Shown: positions 56,001-64,000 of the stretch, one piece after another | Layout: the number at the start of each line of letters is the position of its first letter | How positions within the stretch are numbered: position 1 is the stretch's first letter | From: Halomicrobium sp. LC1Hm | GTDB taxonomy: Archaea; Halobacteriota; Halobacteria; Halobacteriales; Haloarculaceae | Assembly: GCF_009617995.1 (NCBI RefSeq) | Contig: NZ_CP044130.1 | Coordinates: 62,001-126,000, forward strand | DNA length: 64,000 nucleotides | Direction: 5' to 3' | Notes under the pieces: generated by a model | The model's input: the letters and a program-made list of their open reading frames with translations, nothing else | Told to the model about the DNA's origin: nothing | The model's database searches: none | Position numbers and translations under genes: made by a program

Positions 56001-56993
56001 ATTGAAGCTCGTAGCGAGTACCCTCTGCCCCGGGGTCGTAGTTGAGTTTCAGACGGACCCTTGTGGGATTGAAGCTCGTAGCGAGTACCCTCTGCCCCGG
56101 GGTCGTAGTTGAGTTTCAGACGGACCCTTGTGGGATTGAAGCGACTCATAGTACCCGCTCCATGCAGTCGGCGCACAGGTTTCAGACGGACCCTTGTGGG
56201 ATTGAAGCTACCGCGACGCCGACTCGCACACGTCGACGCGACTGTTTCAGACGGACCCTTGTGGGATTGAAGCCAGCAGCGGGACGTGATCGGCCTCGGC
56301 CCTCCAGGTTTCAGACGGACCCTTGTGGGATTGAAGCGCTTACTTAAACGCCCGGAATCGTCTCGTCTGGCCCGTTTCAGACGGACCCTTGTGGGATTGA
56401 AGCAAGGCCTGTTACCCTTAGGGAAGATTGCGAGCCCGTTTCAGACGGACCCTTGTGGGATTGAAGCCGGTGGTGGTCCATGTGACAGCGCCGGTCCCGC
56501 GGCGGTTTCAGACGGACCCTTGTGGGATTGAAGCGTGGGCTACGTCACCGACACCGTGACATCTAACGGCGTTTCAGACGGACCCTTGTGGGATTGAAGC
56601 TATGAGATCATCACCTGGAAGGCAAAGCTCGGTCGTTTCAGACGGACCCTTGTGGGATTGAAGCAGCCAGTAATAGTCCTCAACGGAGAGATACTCCAGG
56701 TTTCAGACGGACCCTTGTGGGATTGAAGCCGAGAAGTACAGGAACGGATAGAGAAAGAGCGCGGGTTTCAGACGGACCCTTGTGGGATTGAAGCGCGAAC
56801 GTGAAGGGCGACGACGCGCCGGAGCGGACTGGTTTCAGACGGACCCTTGTGGGATTGAAGCAGTAGTCCATCCTGGATGCTGGCTGCTTGTTTGATAGGC
56901 TTCAGACGGATCCTTGTCGGAATGATGTCTCCGTCCGTTCGAGCGGCTGAGGCCATCGAACGGGCTTCAGGCCCACTCTCGTGGGATCGAAGC
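53030..56993 (+). CRISPR. CRISPR array, 59 intact plus 2 degenerate repeats
   Basis: Fifty-nine 30-bp repeats (start GTTTCAGACGG, end GGGATTGAAGC), first at 53030-53059, last intact at 56832-56861, separated by spacers of about 34-38 bp (58 by hand count). Two further repeats are degenerate: 56899-56928 and 56964-56993. The repeat class and the ATTGAAGC 3' handle match haloarchaeal type I-B systems, with crRNA read on the plus strand. Three pairs of related spacers are present. No cas genes occur in the window, so Cas proteins must be supplied from elsewhere. Confidence 0.97.
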
Positions 56994-59900
56994 TATCCGG
57001 TATCGTCTGGTGGCTTCCACAGGGCTTCCAGATCGTCCCGCAGATACCGGATCGATTCGTACCGATCCCGCTTTGCCGTCGCCAGCGCCGTGCGTACGAT
57101 CTCGTCGAGTTCGGGCGGCACGTCGTCACGGTAGGCACTCGGGGCTGGCGGTGGCCCGTCGTCGCGGACGATCCGCTTGCGGACGGCGAGGCGTCCGCCG
57201 CTCACGGGCGGCTCGCCGCGTAGCATCGCGTACAGCACAGCGCCGACCTGGTAGATGTCCGTGACCGGGTCCGGTTCGCCGAAGGCCTCGGCGTCGAACT
57301 GTTCGGGCGCGGCGAAGTGCCGGGAGAACCCCTCCATCGAGTCGGTTCGGTCCCGCAGCTTTCTCGCGAGGCCCCAGTCGGCGAGCTTCGGCAGGTCCCA
57401 GCGTGACGGTGCCGTTTCGGTGAAGAGGACGTTCCCCGGCTTGACGTCCAGGTGGGCGATCCCGTACTCGTGTGCGACTTCGAGCGCGCGGCAGAGACAC
57501 TGCGCGATCCACACGGCCTCTTCGACCGCCAGCCCGTCGGTGCCGTCGAGTCGATCGGCGAGATCGCCGCCGTCCATGTACTCCATGGCGATCCACGGGC
57601 GGGTGTCCCCGATGTCGACGACGCCGACGATGTACTCGTGGGAGCGCCACCGGCGGCTCTCTCGCTCGCGGTCGTCGACGGTCCGCCACGTCTGTGCCCG
57701 CTGGAGAAACGAACTGATCGCGTCGTACGTCAGGGTCCGCTCGCCGCGAGCCGGTTCTTTCAGCGCGATCCGGGCCGGCGACTCGATCGCGGGATGGGTC
57801 GTCTCGTACACGACCGCCTGGCCGCCGGTCCCAAGCGTCGCTCCGATCTCGAAGTCCTCGTAGCTCACCGACCGTCTCGGTGGGCTCGGGAACTGTTCGA
57901 CAGCCGGGGCGCGCGCGTCTCTGATCGCCTGATCGAGTGTAGCGCTCGACCGGTCGGGATCGGTCTGCTCCGTGGCCGCTGTGACACGCTCCGCTGGAGA
58001 ACCCGCGCTGACGACCACCTTCGCCTCCCGGCGCACCGCACCGTCGCGCTCGTATCCGATCTGCTGGACGGAGACGATTCGCCCCTCCGGAACGGAACTC
58101 TCGGTCGAGGAGACCACCCGATGGCGGTACGGGTCCGTTTCGGCCCCGCCGTCGGGATCGACGAGCACGAGTCCCGCCGCTTCGAGCCCGCGGTCGATCC
58201 GGTCGACCAGCCCTTCGAGGTCGTCGAACGCCGGCCCCGTCGACGCGTCCTCGTCGAGCAGTGCTCGCAGCGACTCCTCGACGGCCGCGAGTTCGTCGAC
58301 GAGCCGGTCGGCTCGCTGGCTCTCGCCGTCCTCGTCATGGCTGTCTGCTCTCTCCGCGTTCGTCCCGAGGATCGACTCGACGTTTCGGGCCGTCTTTTCG
58401 AGGTTGTCGCGGAGGTCCGCCACGTCGTTGTCGATCGATCGGCGACAGTAGAGGACGCCTCGGTGGAGCTGGTTGCGCACGTCGAGGGTCTCGTCGATCA
58501 GCGTCTCCAGCTCCCACGGGGCGCTCGTCTCCGAGTTGCCGTCGGCTGCCGTCGCCTCGTCCTCGTCCCGAGCGGCAACCAGTCGGGGCGCGGGCCGTTC
58601 CTGCTCGGACTGCCGTCTCGTTCCATCCTCCGGCGGTAGCTCCGTCGTCGGATCGATCGTGATCGATTCACTGCCGCCGTCGTGGTCTGCCTCGACGTTG
58701 ATCCACCGGTTCTCGTCGATACCCACCGTGACCTCGATCGCCGGTGTCCCAGCCGAGGCCGGTGGCACGTCGCTCAGGACGAACTCGGCGAGCAACTCGT
58801 TCCGTGTGGCGGTTTCGTGTTCGCCCTGGAACACGCGTATCGGCACCGCCGTCTGGTCGTCCACCGTCGTGGTGAACACCACTGACTCGACGGTCGGGAT
58901 GGTCTCGCCTCGCTCGACGATGCGCTCGAAATCACCGCCCTCGACCGCGATGCCCAGCGGCAGGGAGGTCACGTCCAGCAGCACCACGTCGTCGACCTCC
59001 CCCGAGAGGATGCCCGCCTGCACGGCCGTCCCGAGTGCGGTGACCTCGTCTTCGTTGACGCGTCTGGTCGTCTGCTGTCCGACCAGCGTCTCGATTCTGC
59101 TTCGAACCTGCGGGAGCCGGCTCGCGCCGCCGACGAGGAGGAGCTCGTCGATGTCGTCCGTCTCGTATCGACTATCGTTCAGGACTGCCCTGGTCGACTC
59201 GACGACGCGCTCGACGAGGGGCTCGGTCAGTGACTCGTAGGCGTCACGATCGAGTGTCGCGTTCAGATCCAGCGGACCGTCGTCCGTCGCCGTGACGTAG
59301 GGGACGTCGATCCGCGTCCGCTCGCGCGAGGCGAGTTCGATCTTCGCGGCCGCCGCTGCGTCGGCCAGCCGTCTGCGGGCCTGTGGGTCCTCGCGCAGAT
59401 CGATGCCGTGGTCCGCCTCGAACCGGTCGGCGAGGTGGTCGACGATCGCCGCGTCCCACTCTTCGCCTCCCAGCTCGTCGTCTCCGCCGTTGGCCACGAT
59501 CTCGTAGATGCCGTTCTCCACGTCCAGCAGCGAGACGCTCAGCGAGCCACCGCCGAGATCGCAGACCAGCACGGTCTGTTCTCCGTCGCTCCCGTAAGCG
59601 TATCCCATCACCGCGGCCGCCGCGTCGTCGATCGTCCGTTCGATCTCCAGCCCGGCGATCTCGCCGGCTCGCTCGATGCGTCTCCGCTGGCGAATCGACG
59701 CCACCGCGGGGACGGTGACGACCGCCTTCTCGACGGGCCGCCCGAGGGCGCTCTCGGCGTCAGAGCGAAACTTCTCGAAGAGCGATCCCGCCAGCTCCAC
59801 GGTCGAGTACTCTCGATCGCCCAACTCGACCGTGCTGCCCTCGCCGAGGAGGACGCGCTTGACCGACGTGACGGTCCGCTCCGGTCGGGAGACAGCTCGC

Positions 59901-60475
59901 TTCCGGGCCGCTTTGCCCACCAGCAGATTCCCGTCGTCGTCGACGGACAGCGCGGTGGGTGTCGCACGGTCCCCCTCGCTGTTGACGACGATTTCGGGCT
60001 CGCCGTCCACCGGCACTGCACAGACGCTGTCGGTCGTCCCCAGATCGACGCCGAGTATCACGTCGTTGGTCGGACCTGCGCCGGTCCTTCCTGCCGTCTC
60101 GACCGCGATGTCGTCGAACTCACGCTGTCCCTCTATCTGGAGTGTCGCGTCGCCGGTCGCGTCCTGGACCGAGACCCGCAGGGTCCCATCGCTGTCGACG
60201 GTGAACATGACTGCTATTTCCGGCACGCCCGCGGGAGCGGGTGCGAGGCCGGAGACCGTACACTCGCCGAGCAACTCGTTTTCCTCGACACGTTCATGCT
60301 CGCCCTGGAACACACGAATCTGGACCGTCTGCTGGTTGTCTTCGGCCGTCGTGAAGGTCTCCCTCGCCGACGCCGGCAGCGACTGCCCTCGGGAGAGCAA
60401 CTGCTCGCAGTGACCGCCATCGACTTCGATGCCGACGCCTGCGGCCAGCGTCGCTCCTGGCTGTGTCCCTCCCAT
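56993..60475 (-). CDS. Hsp70-GrpE-Ser/Thr kinase fusion
   Basis: An 1160-residue fusion in one frame. Residues 15-118: an isolated Hsp70 substrate-binding beta domain (QTVQIRVFQGEHERVEENEL). 138-490: complete DnaK-type ATPase (GVDLGTTDS 142-150, DLGGGSLSVSLL 306-317, LLLVGGASRLPQVR 446-459). 500-615: second beta domain (DVTSLPLGIA, RGETIPT). The lid is absent. 655-825: GrpE-like region, with a coiled-coil then the beta-wing DPYRHRVVSS, GRIVSVQQIGYE, REAKVVVS. 871-1155: kinase ([22 protein letters not shown] 1008-1018, DWG 1033-1035, AAPEQF). Probably a cytosolic chaperone-coupled kinase whose activity depends on client load. Confidence 0.9.
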   Translation of the reverse strand: MGGTQPGATLAAGVGIEVDGGHCEQLLSRGQSLPASARETFTTAEDNQQTVQIRVFQGEHERVEENELLGECTVSGLAPAPAGVPEIAVMFTVDSDGTLRVSVQDATGDATLQIEGQREFDDIAVETAGRTGAGPTNDVILGVDLGTTDSVCAVPVDGEPEIVVNSEGDRATPTALSVDDDGNLLVGKAARKRAVSRPERTVTSVKRVLLGEGSTVELGDREYSTVELAGSLFEKFRSDAESALGRPVEKAVVTVPAVASIRQRRRIERAGEIAGLEIERTIDDAAAAVMGYAYGSDGEQTVLVCDLGGGSLSVSLLDVENGIYEIVANGGDDELGGEEWDAAIVDHLADRFEADHGIDLREDPQARRRLADAAAAAKIELASRERTRIDVPYVTATDDGPLDLNATLDRDAYESLTEPLVERVVESTRAVLNDSRYETDDIDELLLVGGASRLPQVRSRIETLVGQQTTRRVNEDEVTALGTAVQAGILSGEVDDVVLLDVTSLPLGIAVEGGDFERIVERGETIPTVESVVFTTTVDDQTAVPIRVFQGEHETATRNELLAEFVLSDVPPASAGTPAIEVTVGIDENRWINVEADHDGGSESITIDPTTELPPEDGTRRQSEQERPAPRLVAARDEDEATAADGNSETSAPWELETLIDETLDVRNQLHRGVLYCRRSIDNDVADLRDNLEKTARNVESILGTNAERADSHDEDGESQRADRLVDELAAVEESLRALLDEDASTGPAFDDLEGLVDRIDRGLEAAGLVLVDPDGGAETDPYRHRVVSSTESSVPEGRIVSVQQIGYERDGAVRREAKVVVSAGSPAERVTAATEQTDPDRSSATLDQAIRDARAPAVEQFPSPPRRSVSYEDFEIGATLGTGGQAVVYETTHPAIESPARIALKEPARGERTLTYDAISSFLQRAQTWRTVDDRERESRRWRSHEYIVGVVDIGDTRPWIAMEYMDGGDLADRLDGTDGLAVEEAVWIAQCLCRALEVAHEYGIAHLDVKPGNVLFTETAPSRWDLPKLADWGLARKLRDRTDSMEGFSRHFAAPEQFDAEAFGEPDPVTDIYQVGAVLYAMLRGEPPVSGGRLAVRKRIVRDDGPPPAPSAYRDDVPPELDEIVRTALATAKRDRYESIRYLRDDLEALWKPPDDTG

Positions 60476-60542
60476 TCTGTTGTCTGCTTTCTCTGTCTCC
60501 TCTGAGATAGGTATTGGGGAGTGTCCCCGCGAGCCCGGCCGA

Positions 60543-61565
60543 TCAGGGCGCGCCGTCGAGGATGTCGGTCAGCTTTTCGGGCTCGATGTTCCGACCCGAG
60601 ATCGGGAACACGACCGTCGATCCCGCGAGTTCGTCCGCGCGCTGTCTCATCGCCGCCAGGCTCGTCGCACAGGCACCCTCGATGGGCACCCCCTCGTTTA
60701 CGAACAGATCGCGAACGCCTCGCCGGAGGGCCGCCTCGCTCACGAGCCGGAACTCGTCGAGTCGCTCGCGGAGGACCGTCGTCGTCAGCGCGAAGGGAAC
60801 CCGCGTCGCGACACCCTCGGCGAACGTCTCCATCCGATCGTGGGGTTCGAGCGTGTCCTCGGCCCAGGCGCGGCGCATCGCCGGTGCCGCCTCCGACTGG
60901 GCTCCGATCACGGTGGCGTCCGTGAGCGCGCCCACCGTCAGACAGTAGCCGGCGGCGCTGGATCCGCCACCGACGGGACAAAACAGATAGTCGAGATCCG
61001 GCAGCGTCTCGACGATTTCGAGGCCGGCGGTGCCGACTCCGGCGACGAGGCTCGGCTCGTTCGCGGAGTGGACGTATCGATAGCCCGCCTGCGCGGCCAG
61101 GGACTCGGCGTGCTCGCGGGCTTCGTCGAAGTCAGCACCGTGGAACTGTACGTCGGCACCGAGCCGTTCCATCGCGGTCACCTTCGCGGCGTTGGCCGCT
61201 TCGGGCACCACGATCGTCACCGGCACGTCGAACGCGCGGCCGGCGTAGGCGACCGACTGCCCGTGATTGCCGGTGCTCGCGGCGATCAGGCCCGACTCGC
61301 GGAACTCGTCGTCGAGGCGCGACGCGAGGGTGACGCCACCGCGGACCTTGAACGCCCCCGTCGGCAGGGTGTCCTCGCGCTTCAGGTACACGTCGGCGTC
61401 GAACTCGGCCGAGAGGGACTCGCTCCGGACGAGCGGCGTTCGCGGGAGGTGGTCGTCGACGACGGGACGGGTCTCGTACACGTCGGCGGTCGCTGGTGGG
61501 GTGAGATCGTGATACGGGAACACGGTCGTCGCATCGGGGGAGGGAACAGGGCTGTACTCGCTCAC
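60543..61565 (-). CDS. Threonine dehydratase-like PLP enzyme
   Basis: A 340-residue fold-type II PLP enzyme. Lys in PTGAFKVRGG (near 73) is the PLP lysine, STGNHGQSVAYAG near 97-109 the substrate loop, and CPVGGGSSAAG near 196 the phosphate-binding glycines. It lacks a C-terminal ACT-type regulatory domain, as in catabolic dehydratases. It should deaminate threonine or serine to 2-oxo acids. The Hsp70-GrpE-kinase gene starts 67 bp downstream in the same direction. Confidence 0.85.
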   Translation of the reverse strand: MSEYSPVPSPDATTVFPYHDLTPPATADVYETRPVVDDHLPRTPLVRSESLSAEFDADVYLKREDTLPTGAFKVRGGVTLASRLDDEFRESGLIAASTGNHGQSVAYAGRAFDVPVTIVVPEAANAAKVTAMERLGADVQFHGADFDEAREHAESLAAQAGYRYVHSANEPSLVAGVGTAGLEIVETLPDLDYLFCPVGGGSSAAGYCLTVGALTDATVIGAQSEAAPAMRRAWAEDTLEPHDRMETFAEGVATRVPFALTTTVLRERLDEFRLVSEAALRRGVRDLFVNEGVPIEGACATSLAAMRQRADELAGSTVVFPISGRNIEPEKLTDILDGAP

Positions 61566-61733
61566 GGGGGCCTGTTACAGGCGCTCGGAATTAACCTTTC
61601 ACATCGTCTGGCCGACCGTCCCAGCCGGCTGCCAGCGCGGTCGACGGTCGATCATACGGACCGTTGTCGCGATGTACCGGTGAGCATCGGCCCCGTCCCA
61701 GCGCTCACCGGGAAGCAACGACAACTGTCCGTC

Positions 61734-62291
61734 TCAGGTGAGGACGACGACGTTCCCCATCCCGCGGCGCTTGCGCTCGATGAGGTCCCGCGCTTCGAGG
61801 TTGTCCAGCGCTCGGCTGACGGTCGCCTTCGACACGTCGGTCTGCTCGACGATCTCGCTCTGTGGGAGCACGCCGTCGGCGTCGAGTACGGCCTCGTAGA
61901 CGATCCGCTCGTTGTTCGCGAGCCGGTCTGCCACTTCTTCCCACTCGCTGCGCCGGGCCGCCAGCAGTTCCGACGGCGCTGTCTGCTCGTCGTCGTCGGC
62001 TGGGCCGTCCGGCTCTGGGACCGGTCGGTCCGCTGGCGATGCAGGCTCGCCCCCAGTGAGGAGGACGGTCGCACTCGCGCCAGCGGCGAACGCCGCGATC
62101 GTGAGTGCGATCGCGCCGCCGGGGCGAAGCGACGGACCCAGCGTCCCGGCCCGCACGGTGGCGTCTCCCATCGCGACCGTGATCGACGGCGGCGTGACGA
62201 GGCGGACGGTCAGCGCGACCGTCACGGCCGTCGCGGCGACGAAGGTCCCGGCGGCGACGACCGTTCGTCGGTCGCGGTTCTCGCTGCTCAT
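61734..62291 (-). CDS. Membrane-anchored winged-helix regulator
   Basis: A 185-residue protein. Two hydrophobic segments (about 10-30 and 58-80) are followed by an acidic linker and a cytoplasmic winged helix (about 115-185: NERIVYEAVLDADGVLPQSE, SKATVSRALDNLEARDLIE). Similar membrane-tethered HTH proteins are common in haloarchaea. Its start overlaps the stop of the exported protein upstream by 4 bp, so the two form a pair: an outside part and an inside DNA-binding part. Confidence 0.75.
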   Translation of the reverse strand: MSSENRDRRTVVAAGTFVAATAVTVALTVRLVTPPSITVAMGDATVRAGTLGPSLRPGGAIALTIAAFAAGASATVLLTGGEPASPADRPVPEPDGPADDDEQTAPSELLAARRSEWEEVADRLANNERIVYEAVLDADGVLPQSEIVEQTDVSKATVSRALDNLEARDLIERKRRGMGNVVVLT

Positions 62292-62953
62292 CGTCCACGA
62301 GGGGACCCACTGGCCCCCTCTCTGAGTCGGACGAACGCGTCGACCGTCTCGTTTTCCAGATCGACGACGACGCTGTACCGCGTCGCTCGTTCGACCGGAT
62401 CGACGACCACCAGCGCCCGCCGGTCGCTGACTCGCCGTTCGGTTCGCTCGACGACGACGCCGTCGGATCGCTCCCGCAGGGCGAACGCGGAGTCGTTGGC
62501 CGGCGCGAGCTGCGTCCAGGCCGTCTGTGGATCCGCTCCCGCCACTGCGGCGGTGTCGCTTCGGACGGACTCGGGGATCGGTCGGATCGTGTACACCGCG
62601 CCGTCCGGCGTGGACTCGTCGGCGAACGCCCCGGTCGTCGTCACGATCTCTTTGGCACGCTCTCGGGTCGCGAGCGAGAGCTCGACCGGCTCACGCGGCG
62701 TCGTCGTCACGACGAGAGGACTCCCGCGACCGGAGATCTCGACCCGCTCGACGGTACGCAGATCCGCGACCACTGTCCGGTCGCGCTCGCCGCTCGTTTC
62801 GACGAGCTGTCCGTCGTCGATCGCAAACTCGTGTTCCGCGGGTGGCGTGACCGCCGCAGTGACGCCGGTCACGGTCGCGAACAGCGCGATACTGCCGCCG
62901 AGGACGCCGAGTGCGAGGACCAACACCACTCGGGACCGCACGACCGTCTTCAT
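62288..62953 (-). CDS. Exported single-pass protein paired with the regulator
   Basis: From the ATG at 62953 (MKTVVRSRVVLVLALGVLGG, a signal or anchor helix) it has 221 residues; a start at 62998 would add 15. The rest is a beta-rich extracellular domain (FAIDDGQLVETSGERDRTVV, YSVVVDLENETVDAFVRL). No family recognised. As the partner of the membrane HTH protein it may be a sensor or anti-regulator. Confidence 0.65.
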   Translation of the reverse strand: MKTVVRSRVVLVLALGVLGGSIALFATVTGVTAAVTPPAEHEFAIDDGQLVETSGERDRTVVADLRTVERVEISGRGSPLVVTTTPREPVELSLATRERAKEIVTTTGAFADESTPDGAVYTIRPIPESVRSDTAAVAGADPQTAWTQLAPANDSAFALRERSDGVVVERTERRVSDRRALVVVDPVERATRYSVVVDLENETVDAFVRLREGASGSPRGR

Positions 62954-63004
62954 GTCTTCCGAGACCGAACGTCCTCCCAAGAAGGTGCTGGTTTCCACTA
63001 GTTC

Positions 63005-63059
63005 GAAACGCCTGAAACGGGGCTGAAACGCGTTTCACGCCTGTTTCACGGCCGTTTCC
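63005..63059. promoter_or_regulatory. Palindromic GAAACG operator cluster
   Basis: GAAACG (63005), TGAAACG (63013), TGAAACG (63024), then mirrored CGTTTCA (63031), GTTTCA (63043) and CGTTTCC (63054). Symmetry is about 63030/63031. It lies about 50 bp upstream of the exported-protein gene and on the promoter side of the secreted-protein gene at 63246, so it may control both. Confidence 0.6.
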
Positions 63060-63245
63060 AACGGACGCTTACAAGCCCTTTCTGTCAACCCATGGGTGGC
63101 GCGATCGGGTCAGTCCCCTGCCGGCGGCCGTTCCCCGAGACGAACCCCGTCACACGCTCGCCCTTCACGAGCCGCTCGCGGGCTGGTCCGATCGCCACAT
63201 CAACACACATGACACGATCCAGTCCCCGCCAACGGAGTGGTACAG

Positions 63246-64000
63246 ATGCGACGTGAGTACCGGCTTGCAGCCTACGCGCTGGCCGTTTCGGCGCTCCTCC
63301 TGGCCGCCAGTGGCGCGGTCGTCGTCGCCGACGGCAGCGTGGCCGACTCGACAGACGAGTCGCCCGAACCGACGAACGACACCGTCACCTCGTCCGGCAC
63401 CTACACCGACGCCGACACGGAGACCGTCGACGTATCGGTCACCAACACCAGCGCAACGACGTTCTCAGTCAGTGAGGCCGGCCGAACGTGCAGCGGCGCG
63501 CTCCGGGTCGACGATCCGAACCGGACCCGGACCGACGTGCGCGTCGACGGCGTCACCGTCACGCTGATCGAGGCACACGGCGGCGAGGCCTTCGACGAGA
63601 TCGACCGCCAGCGATTCGCGGCGCTGGTCTGGGACGAGTTCTCGACCAGCGCCGGACTCGGCGAGTCCGAGCACGTCGAACTCCGGGTCAACCAGTACTA
63701 CGAGAGCGTCGACCGCGAGGAGCCGACCGACACTGTCGGCGTCCGCGCCAGCCCCGCCGACGGCTGTCTCCCGAGCGTCGCGGGGACGGTCTCGATCGAC
63801 AACGAGTCGGTCGACGTGCGCTCCGCACAGCCGGCGCTCGACGATCTCGACCTGACGGTTACGGACACGATCGGCGTCCTCGACGACGAGGAACGGACGC
63901 TGGTCGAACGACTCGTCGAGAACGACTCACAGGCCAGCTACACCGTCCAGCAGCGGTTCGACGATCCCAGCGCGCTGGCGGCGACCGTCGTCGAAGCGAC
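63246..64000 (+). CDS. Secreted protein, 3' end beyond the window
   Basis: The ATG at 63246 gives MRREYRLAAYALAVSALLLA, a Sec signal peptide, with likely cleavage near AASGA/VVVADG. The mature part is acidic, rich in Thr/Asp and has two cysteines (AGRTCSG and ADGCLPS). The frame is open to the end of the window (over 250 residues). No family recognised. Upstream of it is a probable TATA (CTTACAAG near 63067) and the GAAACG cluster. Confidence 0.7.
   Translation, partial: MRREYRLAAYALAVSALLLAASGAVVVADGSVADSTDESPEPTNDTVTSSGTYTDADTETVDVSVTNTSATTFSVSEAGRTCSGALRVDDPNRTRTDVRVDGVTVTLIEAHGGEAFDEIDRQRFAALVWDEFSTSAGLGESEHVELRVNQYYESVDREEPTDTVGVRASPADGCLPSVAGTVSIDNESVDVRSAQPALDDLDLTVTDTIGVLDDEERTLVERLVENDSQASYTVQQRFDDPSALAATVVEA

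Noticed and set aside
53016-56531. Short frames across the CRISPR array coding RRTLVGLK or QTDPCGIEA repeats
   Set aside because: They are translations of the CRISPR repeat and not genes.
53030-56993. Self-targeting spacers against this window
   Set aside because: No spacer was seen to match a gene in the window by eye, but this was not an exhaustive search, so nothing is claimed.

Overview
The window is haloarchaeal DNA. It is GC-rich, the proteins are strongly acidic, several exported proteins carry twin-arginine leaders, many genes are leaderless, and there are an Orc1/Cdc6 gene with origin boxes, bacterio-opsin-activator-type regulators, a halophilic [2Fe-2S] ferredoxin domain and a type I-B style CRISPR repeat. 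I cannot name the genus from sequence alone; the Haloarcula/Halomicrobium group is plausible.

Layout. 1-6.6 kb: a frameshifted secreted hydrolase, then a carbohydrate-type ABC importer operon (binding lipoprotein, ATPase, two permeases). 6.6-8.2 kb: a low-GC scar with IS200/IS605-like hairpin ends and a 5'-truncated moaA. 8.2-14.6 kb: a DMSO-reductase-family operon (regulator, small protein, catalytic, FeS and membrane subunits, chaperone). 14.8-18.2 kb: two coiled-coil proteins, an AAA ATPase with a MIT-like N-terminus (Vps4-like) and a divergent FHA-like protein. 18.3-21.7 kb: a protein kinase fused to two winged helices and a complete ferredoxin, then a PiT phosphate transporter. 21.7-31.8 kb (minus): an apparent operon of kinase-PQQ propeller, MoxR ATPase, HELGH+vWA protein and a giant HEAT protein, divergent from a HEAT-repeat kinase (31.9-34.8 kb). 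34.8-37.9 kb: a replication origin with orc1/cdc6. 37.6-38.6 kb: MITE and TnpB debris. 38.8-47.1 kb: a lower-GC defence-like island (N6-adenine methyltransferase, YgjP-like metallopeptidase, dual-GHKL ATPase/kinase with receiver protein and an unknown partner, metallophosphoesterase). 47.1-49.9 kb: two toxin-antitoxin-like pairs (one toxin frameshifted) and two small genes. 49.9-52.0 kb: a PQQ propeller-kinase. 52.1-57.0 kb: a PD-(D/E)XK-like gene and an array of 59 intact plus 2 decayed repeats, with no cas genes in view. 57.0-60.5 kb: an Hsp70-GrpE-kinase fusion. 60.5-64 kb: a threonine dehydratase-like enzyme, a membrane-anchored regulator with an exported partner, and the start of a secreted protein.

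The strongest candidate for a new system is the set of five related Ser/Thr kinases spread over 42 kb. All share a closely similar catalytic domain whose DFG motif reads DWG or DWE. Each is joined to a different apparent sensor: ferredoxin, PQQ propeller (twice, in opposite domain orders), 37-residue HEAT repeats, or Hsp70 plus GrpE. They sit beside an FHA-like reader, an ESCRT/Vps4-like module and a MoxR-vWA-HEAT remodelling module. This reads as a stress or protein-quality signalling network, but that role is inference from domain content.
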